A stretch of DNA of 64,000 nucleotides from Siderastrea radians (Eukaryota > Cnidaria > Anthozoa > Scleractinia > Rhizangiidae): positions 45,657,673 through 45,721,672 of the forward strand of contig OZ024895.1 of NCBI GenBank assembly GCA_964017195.1, read 5' to 3'. The number at the start of each line of letters is the position of its first letter. The first letter of the stretch is position 1. The translations under genes and the position numbers were made by a program. The notes below the pieces were generated by a model. That model was not told where the DNA came from and did not search any database. It saw only the letters and a program-made list of their open reading frames with translations. Below, piece after piece: positions 37,201 to 51,191 of the stretch.

Positions 37201-40200
37201 GTGACCCAGCCGTTCTTGACACTCCTAAAACGGAGAAGTATAAGAATGGTTCTTAATTTTTTTCTGCTAAGGACAGTTTTCACCCTAAGGGTAGAAGCTG
37301 CCTGTAAAAAGACTGTGGATGACATTCTAGTGAATAGTGACATCCTATAGTGCTGTTCATTATTAATATTTTACCAACAAAATTTAAGACTTTTGGGCAT
37401 GGTTATTGCAAGTTGGGAATGGACAGGTTACTACGGAACACTTGTTTTTCTTGGGCCGACTTCAAATCAGTATGTACATTGTAGCTGTGAGCTTGTGATG
37501 ACTATAGTCTGGCAGACTTCTGGGAGTCAGCATATAGGGTATGCATGAGTACTATTAATAAGAGTGAGAAATAAGTATATAGTAAGTACTATTTGAGTCA
37601 CATATTATCTGGTATGTACAAGACCTCAGGGTTAACCTGTAATGAGATGGAATATGTATCAAAGGGAATTGAATGACTTCCGGGATGAACAAAGGTGAGG
37701 GTACCATCACTTGCCTCTAAGCTTGGCCATATCAAGGGAAAAATCTACATGTTTTGGCATCAAACATTTGAGTTCTCACAGACATGCAAGTTGTACAGCC
37801 TGAGAAAACAGCCAACGTTTCTTGAGGTTGTCACTTGAGCCATCGCAAAACAACGTCTGAGCAACGAGCGCAGAAATTCCATACTGATGATGTACACTAC
37901 CAAGATCTTGGTAGTGCTTCTGATTGGTTGAAAGAAAATTCCCGTGTGGCAGAAACACTACCAAGATCTGGGTAGTGCACGTCATCAGTATGGAATTTCT
38001 GCGCTAGTTACTCAGACGTCGTTTTGCGAGGGCTCAAGTGGCGATCTCACAAAAATGTTGGCTGTGTTCTCAGGCTATAAGTTGTGCTGTATGTTACAAT
38101 GTTTGAGAGTTTGTGAAGATCTCAAATTATGATGAAAGGATACATTCTACAGCAAACCTGTGAATCTTAAAACAACCCAGGCATTCAAGAAAGACTGAAA
38201 GATAATTCTTAAAAATTCTTACCTTGAAAAAAGGCAGATTGATGTAGTCCAGCCTAAGTGCTTCAGAGCTTGGCTTATTCTTACAGTAAGTAGCATACAT
38301 TTCAAATTCATCGCTTTTCATGGTAAATACACCACCAACCAGTGATGGTTGATCTTTACTTGATTCCAGTTCACATAGGAAGTCATTACGGTGAAATTCG
38401 TAAATCTGTTCAATGTTTCCAAATATTATCTTTTTCTTGCCACGTAAGTCGGCAGGAATTTTGTCTCCAGCATGCTCAAACATTTTTAAATAACCTTTAA
38501 TGATGCACTCTAAATCACTGACGTAGTCTTTTTCTGTTTCAATCAATTCTGTCATCACTTGTTCCCTCTTCTTTGCAGCCTCTGGGCTGTTGGTGCCATC
38601 CACAATGTCTCTCTGAAAAACATATCAAAACAAAGAACTTGACATCTAAAACTTCTAGATGTCTAACTCTACATAAGGTAGAATTCAAAGTGTGGGATGC
38701 AGAGACAGTTAAACCTCAATTTTTGTTACTAGGACTTCAATTGATGCAGCAAACTTTTCCATAATACTGACTTTTTTCTGTGGTTTCAATTTATGCATGA
38801 CCATTTTACAAGTCACAGTTGCCTTAACTAATGTCAGTTGAGCACAAAACAGACAGGCTACATTTGTTCCCTATTCCTGCATGGAAAGTGAAAATCGAAT
38901 GAAACACATTCAGTAAAGGGGAAGTCCAGCATGCAGATATTTAGCCTTTTCTAAATACAGTTTGCTCAAATTAACCATCATAAATTGTTTGACTAAATTT
39001 TGTTTGATGATGTATTCAGTTTCAAGTTACCTTTAAAAAACAATCATTCTTCCAGTTATCTAGACTTTCTTTTTTGGTAGCCCCATCAAGCCCAGTTATT
39101 TGAGGTTTGTCTCCATTGTGTGGTTCCAGAAAATACCCATATCCCCACCACAGAGGGTCATTGGAAATTCCGAGGAGGAGGGGAGTCTTAAGGGCCAAAA
39201 TTTTTAAAGGAAAGTATGAGCCTAAACTGGAATTTGGTTGGAGGGTTCAAACCAAAAACCTTCTGTGGGGGAGTATGGATATTTTCTGTAACAACACACT
39301 GGACAGGACGGTGTATTTTACTGAGATTCTTAGGGTAAACCAGTGATCAGTGGTAGAAATGCATGGCAGTCTAGGCAATGAATGGGACCTTAGTGTTGAA
39401 TTACAACTTGGCATTCCACAAAACAATCCTATTACAATCTGCAGACTGGTACTTTACCAACTGAGCTTGTGACAGTCTGAAGGAACACTAGTTTACAGTA
39501 TCAAACAACACTAGGTTGTTTCACAACAGTTTTTTGACGTTGAGTGCTTACTCTGATAGGCCCCGGGACCAACCTCTGGTTCCAGGGCTCCTCAGTTGGA
39601 CACCTCATGCTTTCACCACCGGAGTTTGGAGTCTCTGAGTTTCAAAGTTTACCGTTCATTTTCCTTGCCTTTATCACTCATTTCAGAGATCACCCATGAA
39701 AAGCTGTATTGTGTTGTTCCAGAAAATACTCATACTCCCCCAAGGAGGGTTGTTCTGGTTTGTACCCCCCACCCCTCTGGAAATTCCAGTTTAGGCTCAT
39801 ACTTTCCTTAAAAATTTTGGCCTTTAAGACCCCCCCCTCCCCAACCCCGCCAACCCCCGGAATTCCAATGGCCCTCTGTGGTGGGGGGTATGGATATTTT
39901 CTGGAACCACACTGCCATTGTCTTACTTCCCTGTATCAGTCTATTTTGTCTTTCTTTTGGTCTTTTTTCACTCATAAAGAGCGGTGTACCCACCGATTGC
40001 ATGTTTGGCTCAGAGAGTGATTGATGAACTCCTCCTTTCACTTGAAGTGAATCTGGCTCCAGCACAATAGACACAGGTCTCCTGCCTGTTGTCTCAGGTG
40101 GTGTTGACTTCTTACGCTCTTTGCGCAGCATTACCGGACTCTTTGTGGTGGGGCTCTTAGGTGTAGGGCTCTTTGGTGTTGGACTTTTGGGTGCAGCACT

Positions 40201-43200
40201 GAGTTTGCGTTTATTCTCCTCTGGTTTGGGGGGATTTGCTGGAATGGCCGGCACAGGTTGCACTGGACGCTTCACCACAAGCTTTTTCAAACTTAAGCAA
40301 GAAACACAGAGCAGTAATCATGATGAAGTGTGTCATTTAAGAAGTTTGAGGACTGATCTCCCTCCCCCCCCCCCCTACACACACACATTCAGTCAAATAC
40401 ATACCTGCCAAATGTGCCAAATAGGGTTTGTGCTAGTTTACAAGAGCTTACAATATTCCAGGGGTTTTCTGGACTAAAGAAAGAAAATTTCCAGGATTCT
40501 TAACCTAACTCGTTCATGGCTTGACTGTCATGAAAATCATTACCCTAACCTGTGTTTCAGTGTCACTCTACACCAGCCAGGGGATTAGGCTAGAAGGGTG
40601 TCCAGGCGGCCTATGGATGCCCACTTTTTGCACAAATTTATTTAAAATTGACTATTTCCTATAAAATTTAAAAGAAACATACGTCTCGGACGCCCAATTT
40701 TCATTTTCTGGCTAAAAACCTGACACCAACCTTTCAACATAACATCATTTCACACACAGAAGTTGAGTACCTGGTTTCTCGTTTAGCCATCATTTCATTG
40801 ACTTCGCTGATTCTCTTCAAACTATCCTTCACCTTGCTCATCAGCGTTTTATTGCCTAGTGCATTACATGCAGGCATCATCTTCCTAACTTTAACCATGT
40901 CAATTCCTTGTGGACTCTTCAAAAAGTTGTCAATTTCCACCAGCGCTTTCACTGCACCCTCTGAAGACTGGAATCTATCAATGGGCTGTAACGCCAAAAG
41001 GTCGACACCAGTCTTGCACCATTTACTAACCTGAATGTTGAAAAAGAGCAAAATAATGTGTAAAATCACTTAAATTTTTTTATTCACTCTTTCTCAAAGT
41101 GCCACAAGGAGTTTAACAATTTTGGCAATTTACAGGATTAAGTATAGGTAGCCTGCACAGCAGGCGTAAACGGGGAGGGGGAAGGGGAGCAAGAACGTGG
41201 GAGAAGGGGGACTGGGGCTAGGGACGAGGGAACGCCTGCTACAAAGACCCCCATTTTTTCATTTCTGCAGCCGCCAGCCGCCGCAAAATTCTGATTGGCT
41301 AATTCTTTGACAGTAAGTCCCACGGGAATGACGTAATTTGACGAGGACGTGCAGTTAGAAGATTTGAACTTGGTTGCAGCAGCCAGCAGGTCGGGCCAGG
41401 TAGCGAAATCGAAACCAGAGCGAGAAACGGTAGTTAGAGCTTTCCAAAGGGAAGAGATGTTTTAGTGGTTTTGCCAAAGGGATACGGTCCTAGAAAGAAG
41501 AGATTTTGTCATTGTCAGAGAGGATTTCAAGAAAGCATTGCACCGTCTCACGCGTGAATTTCCGAGGCAGTGTAAATATCCCATTTAATATCGGAATGAA
41601 GACTTGCCCTTTGAGAACTATAAATTAGAAGAAGAAGCCCAAAGAAACGCTCGACACCTTAAACAGTGGAACTCAGAGAACTAAAAGCGAACAAATTATT
41701 CTTTGAGAACAGACGGTTGTTTTAAAGTGAAATCTGCCGTTGCAATAAGACATCACTCAAGCTGTTGACTTTGTAGGGAATCCATGGTAAAGCAACCTAC
41801 ATTTTTTATTGTAAATTTGTATTGAAATATATTTTTTTAATTGTCCGATTCTTCACATTATGGATTTCGTGTTACTTTTGAAATTTTAAAACGTGTACTT
41901 CGGTCAATATAAATGCCATTCAAAATGTATTGCGGTTCTTCGCTTGCGTGTTTTAAAATAAGCTTACCTTTCCTAGAAGCGAAAATTGAACGTGTTTGAT
42001 TTTCAGAAGCAAAGAGGGGTTTACCTTAATAAATCTTTTTATTTAGAAAAGCTTCGTGTCTCTTATTTCGAAAAAAAAGCGCAAGTATAAGTTCTTTGAT
42101 TGGAAAAAAATTCTCATCCTAACTTTATTTTTAGATGCTTCATTAAATTCCTGCGTGCAGTCAGTCATGCAGGAAAGCGCACGCCTGTTTCTGATTGGTG
42201 GTTGCATTGACAGTTAACTTAATTAGATTACCTAAAAATCGGTGGGCGGAGATGGAAAAATGGGGGTCTTTGTAGCAGGCGTTCCCTCGTCCCTAGCTCC
42301 CAGAACCCATTTTTCTCCCGCGTTCTCGCTCCCCTCCCCCTTCCCCGTTTACGCCTGCTACGCAGGCTAAGTATAGGTGGAACTAGACTCTATTTGTATT
42401 CTAGCTTAGACACATTTAAATGTGAGGGGTAAATACAAAAATGGAAATAAAATAAAAATAATGGTGATGAGGACTACAGACAGCACAGATATCCAAGAGG
42501 GAAGCCTCCTCCGAATCATCCTGAGTTTGCATATTTAAAGTTATTAATAGCATCTGTACATGTATGTCAAGTAATATGTTGGCAATACACGTGGGAGAAA
42601 TGATAAAAAACTACACCAAGTTCATTTAACTTTTTAGTAACAATTTTGAATTTTGCACCTATAAACTCTCAAAAAAAAACTGTTGTTCTTGAAACAGTTC
42701 ATTGAATATAATTCCTCATAATGGGGCATGTTATTTTGGTACATTCTTAATAACCACACAGCTAATCAACTGATGTAATGATCTTCAAGTCAATTAAATA
42801 GTCTTAAATTACCATTTCCAGACATTCGTGTATATTCATAGCTTTCTTCAAATCCTCTTCTCTCTTTTGCGCAGCTTTGTCAAACTTGTCGCAGAGTTCT
42901 TTAACCTCATCGCACTTCAGCTTAATCTGATCCTTTGACTGATCATTTGTTTCTATCATCTTCATTCCCTTGGTAATCAAGCCTTTAGCCTTGTCTAGGA
43001 GCTCCTGTGAAAATAAGGAATAACTGGGAATATAACTACTGCAAAAAACAGCACGTAAACCTTACCTTTTATTCTAGAGGTGCAACTTATCTGGAAACAG
43101 CTCGTAACAACAGATCCCATCAAGCAAACTCAGCTGTAACAGGTGTTACAGTTTACAGCCTTTAATGACAGCCCTGTATCTGGGACCCAGTCCTGTAATG

Positions 43201-46200
43201 GACAGCATCCCAGCACTAGTTTAGAGGGTGGTAAAGGGTATTTTCGTGATCCGTGATCGGCCCCTTTTTTTTCCCGTGAAATGTGAAATGGCTATTTTTT
43301 TTCTCGTGAATCGTGATTTCTATAGTAGCCGTGAACCGTGATTTTCCAAAATTATTTTTCGCGAAATGAAAAATAAATGTTTACTTCGCCGTGAACCGGG
43401 ATTTTTATTATGTTTTTTGTTATTTTTGATACCGTCATTACGTAATGAAGACAAAAATAATATTGCGTGATGTGACAGGACAGTGGATCCTTGTGTTGAC
43501 CACGTGGTGTGCTCTGGTGTCTCTGGTGTTCGGTGTCTTTTGGCCAAACCTGCCTGGGCAGCCATCATTGTCACCCACCATGGCGGAAACACGAGCTGAA
43601 CAAGATCGACAAAATCGTCAAGAAGGTTTCTAGGTTTTACCAAATGTGACGGTCCTAATAATTTTTTATTTAAACGAAGGTGGCAAAAAAGTTTTGATTC
43701 ATAAAGAGAAATCCCGTTTTCCGTTCTCCGCCCCAGCCTACAGAGATCTGGAAGTCTTAAAAAAAAAACTGTTAGATTTTGCGGCGTGCAAGCCATAGCC
43801 GAAGTTAAAGGCCTTGTGAAGAATATTGAGACTTCGTTTACGAGAACAGTCCGTTCTCTTGGAACTGTAGAAAGTTTTTGTCTTCGGACCCAAAAACAAT
43901 GGGAAAATGAAATGGTTTTCTTTCTGGAAAGGGAAAGCATTTTGCAAGGTATGTTGACCTATGTTATGTTAGCACCTTGAATAATTTATTGAATTATTTG
44001 GCTTTGCATTTTGCATTGACTGCTTGCTGTCAGTCACTGTAATAATCTAATAGCGTTTGCATGCGTTTACGAGCAGAATTCGGTCGACAGAACTATGTAA
44101 GCAGTCGTAGTCATTGTAGAGAAGTGTTTGAGTGATTTTCGAAGATTTCGATTTCTGTAGTCCCAGTGTTGTCGACAGGCTAGTCGGCGACGGCACTGAG
44201 AACGATGACAGTTGTCATTCATGGCAGACGCTATGACTCATTCAGCGATTTTCGCCTGGTTTCCTTGGTAGAAAATGCGTGTTGAGTGATTTGAGTGTTT
44301 GAGTGTTTGAGTGATTTTCGAAGATTTCGATTTCTGTAGTCCCAGTGTTGTCGACAGGCTAGTCGGCGACGGCACTGAGAACGATGACAGTTGTCATTCA
44401 TGGCAGACGCTATGACTCATTCAGCGATTTTCGCCTGGTTTCCTTGGTAGAAAATGCGTTCAGTGAAGTGTAGAAATAGGAATTATTCTTTATTTTCGCG
44501 TAGGTTTGTGTTTGGTTTTGAAACACAGTTCAGTTTGACAGCAGACAGCTTTTTACTTTACACACACGACATCGTATTATCCTGTGACCTTAACACAAAT
44601 TCATCTTCAAGATTTTCCAAGAATGTCGCAACAAAGCCTTCCTTTCATGAGTTCAGCCGACCAAGATCTGATGAGAAACTGGGCAAACACACACGGTAAG
44701 TGCGTTAGACAACGCACCGTCCGACAAGAAACCACCAAGTATAAAGCTGAAACTCTTCATCTAAATATGTATCAGACCGCTACCCATCAAGGAGAACCGT
44801 TTTTTTTCGTGAAGCGTGAAATTCCATTATTATTTTTCGTGAATTGTGAAAGGGCCGATTTATTTTTCGTGAAACGTTATCTATACCCCCCCTTTACCAC
44901 CCTCTAGTTTAGTGACCCTGTGATAGACTACATTCAAGTCCTGGTATTCTAACCATGTGATAAGGGAGGCGGGTGGGGAGGGGGGATGGGGGATGGGAGA
45001 GGGGGGTGGGGAGGGGGATGGGAGATGGGGGTGGGGAAGTAGCAATGAAATGCCCCAAGTGCTTTAAAAATTGGAAATAAGCACTATAATCACATACAGA
45101 TGTAGTTGAGACAAATGGAATTACAGTGTGATTTATTGATTTTCCCTCCAAGGAAAATCTGGCAAGTTCACTGAAATGCTTTTCCAACCCCCCTCCCTCA
45201 CTCATTGTTGTTTGGAAGGACTGAGGATTCAAGAGGTTCAACAGAGGGGAAAAGAATTGGACTTGTAAGTGATTTTCACTGTCAAAGTTCTCTCTCATTT
45301 TGTAGTGTCTCAACAAGTTTGGCCTGAGATTGTGGCTCCAAAGAGTTACTTGGCTCTCTGAATCCATAGTTTTGGACACAAGCTTTGTACATGTTATTTC
45401 ACCTGCCAAATTAAACTAAATTACTGTAAAAATAAAAATAATAAAATTAATAAAAAACAAATTGCTAGATGATATATTATTACAGAAAATAACTTACCAC
45501 AGACTTATTTTTAAATCCATTGATATCATTCAATAGTGATTCTGCATCTTCTTTTGAATCCCCGTAATCTGTCATGGCTGACAGATTGCCTAACACCGAA
45601 AGAAGAAGGCCTGTTGTCTGGAGCAAAACAACATGTCAAGTGATGGTTAGTACTGACAAGACAACATGTACTGTTTTTGTGAGGATTTGCACAGTTTAAT
45701 ATCAATCAAATTCAAATTCATACACGCTGGCACAAGTGGCCAACCAGCAGAAATCTTCACACATATTGCACTTAGTGTTGGCCTCTGAGGCTACAATGAA
45801 GTGTTTTGTGCATATTACACTGAGTTGCACCTACATGTACTTGTGAGTTCTTCTTGCTGCCCAAAACAACTAAAATGTTAGCTCAAAATGTTTTCAAACT
45901 GGTTTGATTTGTATTTCCTTTGATGCAGATTAATATTACCATAATCCTAGGGCAAAAGAAAATACAAATCAAACTAGTTTGAAAACATTGTGACCTGAAA
46001 CATTTTGAACTACAATACACTGTATATACATGTACAGGCTGGTAGTACCAAACTTTGTTTTAACTTAAGACATGTACCATTTGGCAAGTGGCCCTTCACA
46101 TATTTGAATATTAACAATTGAAAGTATTTTCAACAGTGAAAACTGCAAACTTTATAGCCTTTAAAATATCACACTATAACGGTAATAAAGATACCTGGCT

Positions 46201-49200
46201 CATTTCCCGTTCAAATAGACACACTTTCAGACCATACTGTATCTTTAACTTGTGGCCTTTCCAGAACCTTTCAAAGGTATTCTCCATGTCCTCAAGCTGA
46301 GTTAAAGCTTGTTTCAGTTCAGCTGCATTTGCCTTGACATCTGGAGTAACAATTTGATCACTGTTCTGTCTCTGCTTAGGATTTATACAGTCCAGTAATG
46401 TGACGCCAGCCTGCCGTGCACTTGCCATGTCTTCCTTGACATCATGCCACAATTCCTCTTGTGTTTCCAAGATCTGCTCCATTTCCTGAATGCTTGAAGA
46501 CAGTCTTGTTCGCATGAAAGTTTGTCGCAGTTCACCCATTCTCTCGTCTGAGGAGGTCAAGTTCCGTTGAAACCTTTCAATTGCCTGGAAAAGACATTTT
46601 TACACTGAGGAAAGTATATGTAAATAGTGCTATATAAACTATTAAATTATTGTTAATAATTATTATTACAACAATTCTGGACAGGCTTGTTCATGGTGAC
46701 GGCCTTCAAAAAGTCACTGAATATAAAATGCCTCCAGAAACTCACTGTTCTATATTGAACCCATTCAGCATGTTTATACTGTAAAGTGCCTCCCAAATCT
46801 TCAGTCAGCTGGGATTTATCAATGTATCCCTCCAGTTCAGTAGCAGAATTAAGGGAAACAACCTGAAAAAATTGAGTGGGTAAAATGGAATTGTGAGTAA
46901 TTACAACTTTGGAGAGCTGTTAAGGAAACAAGCTAAGTGGCATGAGTTTCACAAGGAACAAAGCACTGAATACAACAGGAGTCAGGTGAAGTGGTAATAG
47001 TATTGTCGTGACCTTATGCCCTACCAAGGGTGAAGGGGGTAAGTACGTTACAAGCAAGTCAGTTTAGCTGGCAAGTCATCTATGCAGAGATTAGGTCATG
47101 GGTTCGACTCCCGCTGAATGCTCCAATGTTTTCTTTGTAGTGCCATGTTAATGACAAAATAAATAAAGTTTTCAAACAAGCCACTTTAGTATCATTTTTT
47201 GGGTGGGCAAAGCCCCATTAAAGATAAATACCCAGTACAATAAAAGCCAGTAATGGTAAAAGTCAGCAACGAATTTTAAAGAATGCAGGCACCAACAGAG
47301 GATAATTTTCTAAATGAATCTGTTTTTATCTTTGAACAAATTTTTTCTGTGTGTTATTCAGCCAAGTAACACAGTTTAAATTGGCATATAAATCTATTTT
47401 AATTGAATTTATTTGACACTTGAAAGATATAAACTCACCTGTATTTTTGCATCCCCAATTATGCCATCTGTTACAAAGCCTGGTTTGGAATACTTTTGGA
47501 AAAACCCTTGCGGCTTCAGAAGACACACAATGCTTATTTTGGCTGGGAAGCATTTCTAATTAAAAAAATACATTTTAACATGTAAAATACCTTTTAATGT
47601 TAGCATACAGTTAGCATTTTTCGACTGCAGAGTTACAACTAAAGGTTCAAATCAAAGAAAATTCTCAATAGTGAACAATAACATTTGACAATATTATATA
47701 AATTATTATAATGCAGACCTGTACTTTCTGAAGACAAGATTTCACTGCTCCCCATTTGTCTTTTCTCCTGTCAAGCACTAACATGAAACCTTTCTGGAGC
47801 AGATCCTCACTAAATTGTGACAAAAAAATTAAGGAAACAATACAATTTTACTATTACACAATAAAAAGGTCTCTAAATTATTACTCTATACTGCTAGCTC
47901 TTGAGCATGTCTCATACCAGTGGGTCTCAAGGCTATAATTCTGACAAAAATTAACATACCTCAGGGCTCGAGACTAACTTTCCAGCTTAGTAGCCAAGTG
48001 GCTAGTGAGAGGTTTGATTTCACTAGCCAAAATAAATTTTCACTAGCCAGACTTTTTTGCGTAATCTCATACTGTGTTCAATATGTCTAACTTTTAGCCG
48101 AGTTAAGTACTGTAAACATGCCTTTCTGTAATCTCAAGAGTGAAGAACTTGAATGTTGACTATTCTTTGCAACGGTTAAAGATCCTCACACGCGGAATAC
48201 AAAGTACTATGTGCCTTCAGGGCAAATTCCCAGGCGCGATGTAGTTCACGCCTCTCTTTTCCGTTTCGATCAGATCATGACGAATAGCTCGCACAGTTAA
48301 CCATGTTAACTGTGCGAGTCGATCTAAAGGGCTCTAAAAGCATGTCGTGGTGAGGAGAAACGTTGGGAGGACAAGACTAACGTTGTACGAACGTTATAAG
48401 GTACGGAGAAACGTCAAAAAGACAAGACTGATACAGCAGTCAACTCACCTACGGAAAAACGCCTACAAGAGAAGACTAGTAAATTATAAGCGTATTTAAG
48501 TGCGGAGAAACAGGTTCGAACTTAGTAAGGTATGGAGAAACGTTGAGAAGTCATATCAAACACGTTGGTTGCTAATGCACTACAGTAGGGAGAAACGCTG
48601 CCAACATACCAAGATACAGAGGCTAATAAACGTTACTAGACAAAACTAATTCCGTAAGAACGTGTGTGACGTACGGAAGAACGCCGAACGGTCAAACTGA
48701 ACTATTACAGTGGGGCAATAAATTACGGAAGAACTAAAATCGCACCAACCGGTACGGATAACCGTTGAGAAGACAAGACTAATACCGTATGAAGTGTATG
48801 AACATACTAACGTACAGAGAAACGCTAAGCAGTGTCGACTTACCGTACGAATGTACTAACACACTGAAAACCTTAGGAAGAGCAGAACAATGTCGTGCAC
48901 ACGTGCTAACGTACAAAGAAACGTTGGGAAGGCTAGACTAATAAATCGACGAACCTACTTACGTACGGAGAAACGTTGTGAAGACGTTACGCTGGGAAGA
49001 GAAACTATTGTACGAACGTAGCAATTAATGGGAAAAAGTCTATAACAGAAGACTATAGCACTATGTGAACCTACTAACATGTAGACAAATATCATATGAA
49101 CGCACTAGTGGACCTTTCAAGGAAACGTATGGTGAAACGTTCTGAAGTTGGCTTATTTCGTTCGAACGTAGAAGGGAAAACGTTGAGAGGACAAAACAAG

Positions 49201-50603
49201 TATCAAACGAACATTATGATATCCTTTTACGGAATACGTTTTAGTTTCTGCTCACTCAATTTGCTTTTGGGATCCGACCATCAGAAGCAATATTTAGTTT
49301 GGTTTCCATCCCTTGCTTTAGTGCTTTGAAATTTTCTCTAGCCAAAATGGCTAGTGAAAGCGCAAAACTTACTAGCCAAAACGGAATTTCTACTAGTCTG
49401 TGACTAGTTGGCTACCGTTAGTCTCGAGCCCTGATACCTTGAGGGTTTGAGCAGACATACTTTGTCAAGGTTTGAGAGGCCTACAACTAGTTAGCAAGAA
49501 AATCAAACTGAAACAAATCTTTCCTGATGAAATAACGAGTGACAGCCAAAATGTCTAATTTCTGACTGTTTTCTCTATAGATCATAGACATAGTATTTAA
49601 CAGAATAATATTAGCAATTTCAATAGAATATTATTAGAATATTACTATCAACAATTTTCTTATATTATTATATTATTGGATACACACTTAAGTTTTGTAT
49701 TTAATTACTTTAGTTACTTTAATTACTTTAACACTTTGTGTCAGCAATTAGTAGGCACGCTTAAGTTTCTTGACACATCAATAAAGTTATCATCATCATC
49801 ATCATCATCATCATCTCCATCATACCTGGCCATTCCAACAAGATATTTGAAAACTCTCTCAGCATCTCTGTCACTGAGGCTTCCAAACTTGGGGTGTTCA
49901 GGTATTGTGATAAAGAGACATCCATTCTTAGCTTGGGCTCCTAAGGGTTTCAGACAAAATGGATAATTTAATTTTACACTAATTACAACTCTGGTCAAAA
50001 CAATGGTAGACAAAATAAAAAACTTAGTCAATTTTCATAGTTCTGCTAAATGAAATAAGCCATCCTCTTGCCAAAATGCTTCTCATCCCCCTCCCCCTTT
50101 CCATGTTGTTTACAGATTTATGCAAATCTTGCATGATACTTTTCAGAGCGGAACAGCCTCAATTAATTAATTAATAACAATAATAATAATAATAATCTTT
50201 TTTCAATCAATCCAGGAGGAAGAGATCGGTAGAATTCATGATGTTGGATTACCGCATTTGATTCAATGGTAAGCAGAGTGATTGTAATTATAATAATAAT
50301 TAACACGACTGATGGTAGTATCAAAATGAAGTATAGTTAATTGGACTTAGAGCTTCCAAGTTTGGCTTGTGTCCTCTAATTAGTGAGGAATTAAGTTTTA
50401 CAGCCCTACAGATACTCACCAGATAAGAAAGCATATTTTTCTTGCAGAAGAGCAGCTATATCAATGGCTTTAATTTTGGGTTCTTCATAGCCTGCTCCAG
50501 GTCCTGTTGTTTGAAAAAAAAAGAGGTCGCATTTAACATTGCTGATCCTAGCAGTAGGTAAGACACCTGTTAAAATGAACCTAGTTAACATGACCTAGCT
50601 CAC

Positions 50604-50646
<43 letters not shown>

Positions 50647-51123
50647 TATTTTTTAAATAATTAATAATTAATAATTAATTAAATAATTAAATAATTAATA
50701 ATTAATTATTATTTAATAATAATAATAATAATAATAATAAAAGAGAAACAATTTTATTACCAAAATGACTAACTAGTATTAACATAATCTAATGAAAAAT
50801 CTTATGTACATAATCTAAAAGGTATTAAGTTAATTCATAAAAATTCTCATCTTGCAAGCTACCGGTACTCAAATTTAAAAATGTTTTAAAATAGTTGTTC
50901 AAAAATAGGCACACTGTAATGAAAAGCTTAAGAGGTATAACAAATATTGTAAAAGTTATGTATATATATATAGATATATAATTTTATATGTATATATTAA
51001 AAAAGGAAAAGGAAGCATTTAGTAGTTGATCTCTGACAGTCCTCTTTCTACTGGAAAGTCCGTATCCTGTAAATTTGTGTAGATTCTCCCTGTTGCCTGT
51101 GACCCTCTAAGGAATAGAAGGGC

Positions 51124-51191
<68 letters not shown>

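Larger units (their letters stand above)
43225..44903. mobile_element. Mutator-like element, 9-bp target duplication, with gene-like exons
   Basis: Starts AGGGTGGTAAAGGG and ends CCCTTTACCACCCT. It is flanked by perfect CTAGTTTAG repeats at 43216-43224 and 44904-44912. Subterminal regions repeat TTTTTCGTGAA and GTGAAACGTGA-like motifs. The interior carries three plus-strand exon-like segments and a tandem duplication. It lies in intron 8 of the DBS-like gene. Confidence 0.82.

Noticed and set aside
43320..43940. 206-codon minus-strand ORF
   Set aside because: It lies inside the Mutator-like element and is the complement of the plus-strand exon-like segments; composition is not protein-like.
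44909..45409. 166-codon minus-strand ORF with a Pro-rich tail
   Set aside because: The Pro-rich end is the G-rich minisatellite translated; the rest has no domain or splice support in the GEF.
47439..47555. ORF in another frame reading NKHCVSSEAARVFPK
   Set aside because: The frame that continues the CRAL-TRIO domain (ISIVCLLKPQGFFQKY) matches phase on both sides; the other is a shadow.
49741..50031. 96-codon ORF with a poly-Asp tail
   Set aside because: The poly-Asp is the intronic (ATC)n tract read past the exon 3 donor; only 49826-49940 is coding.
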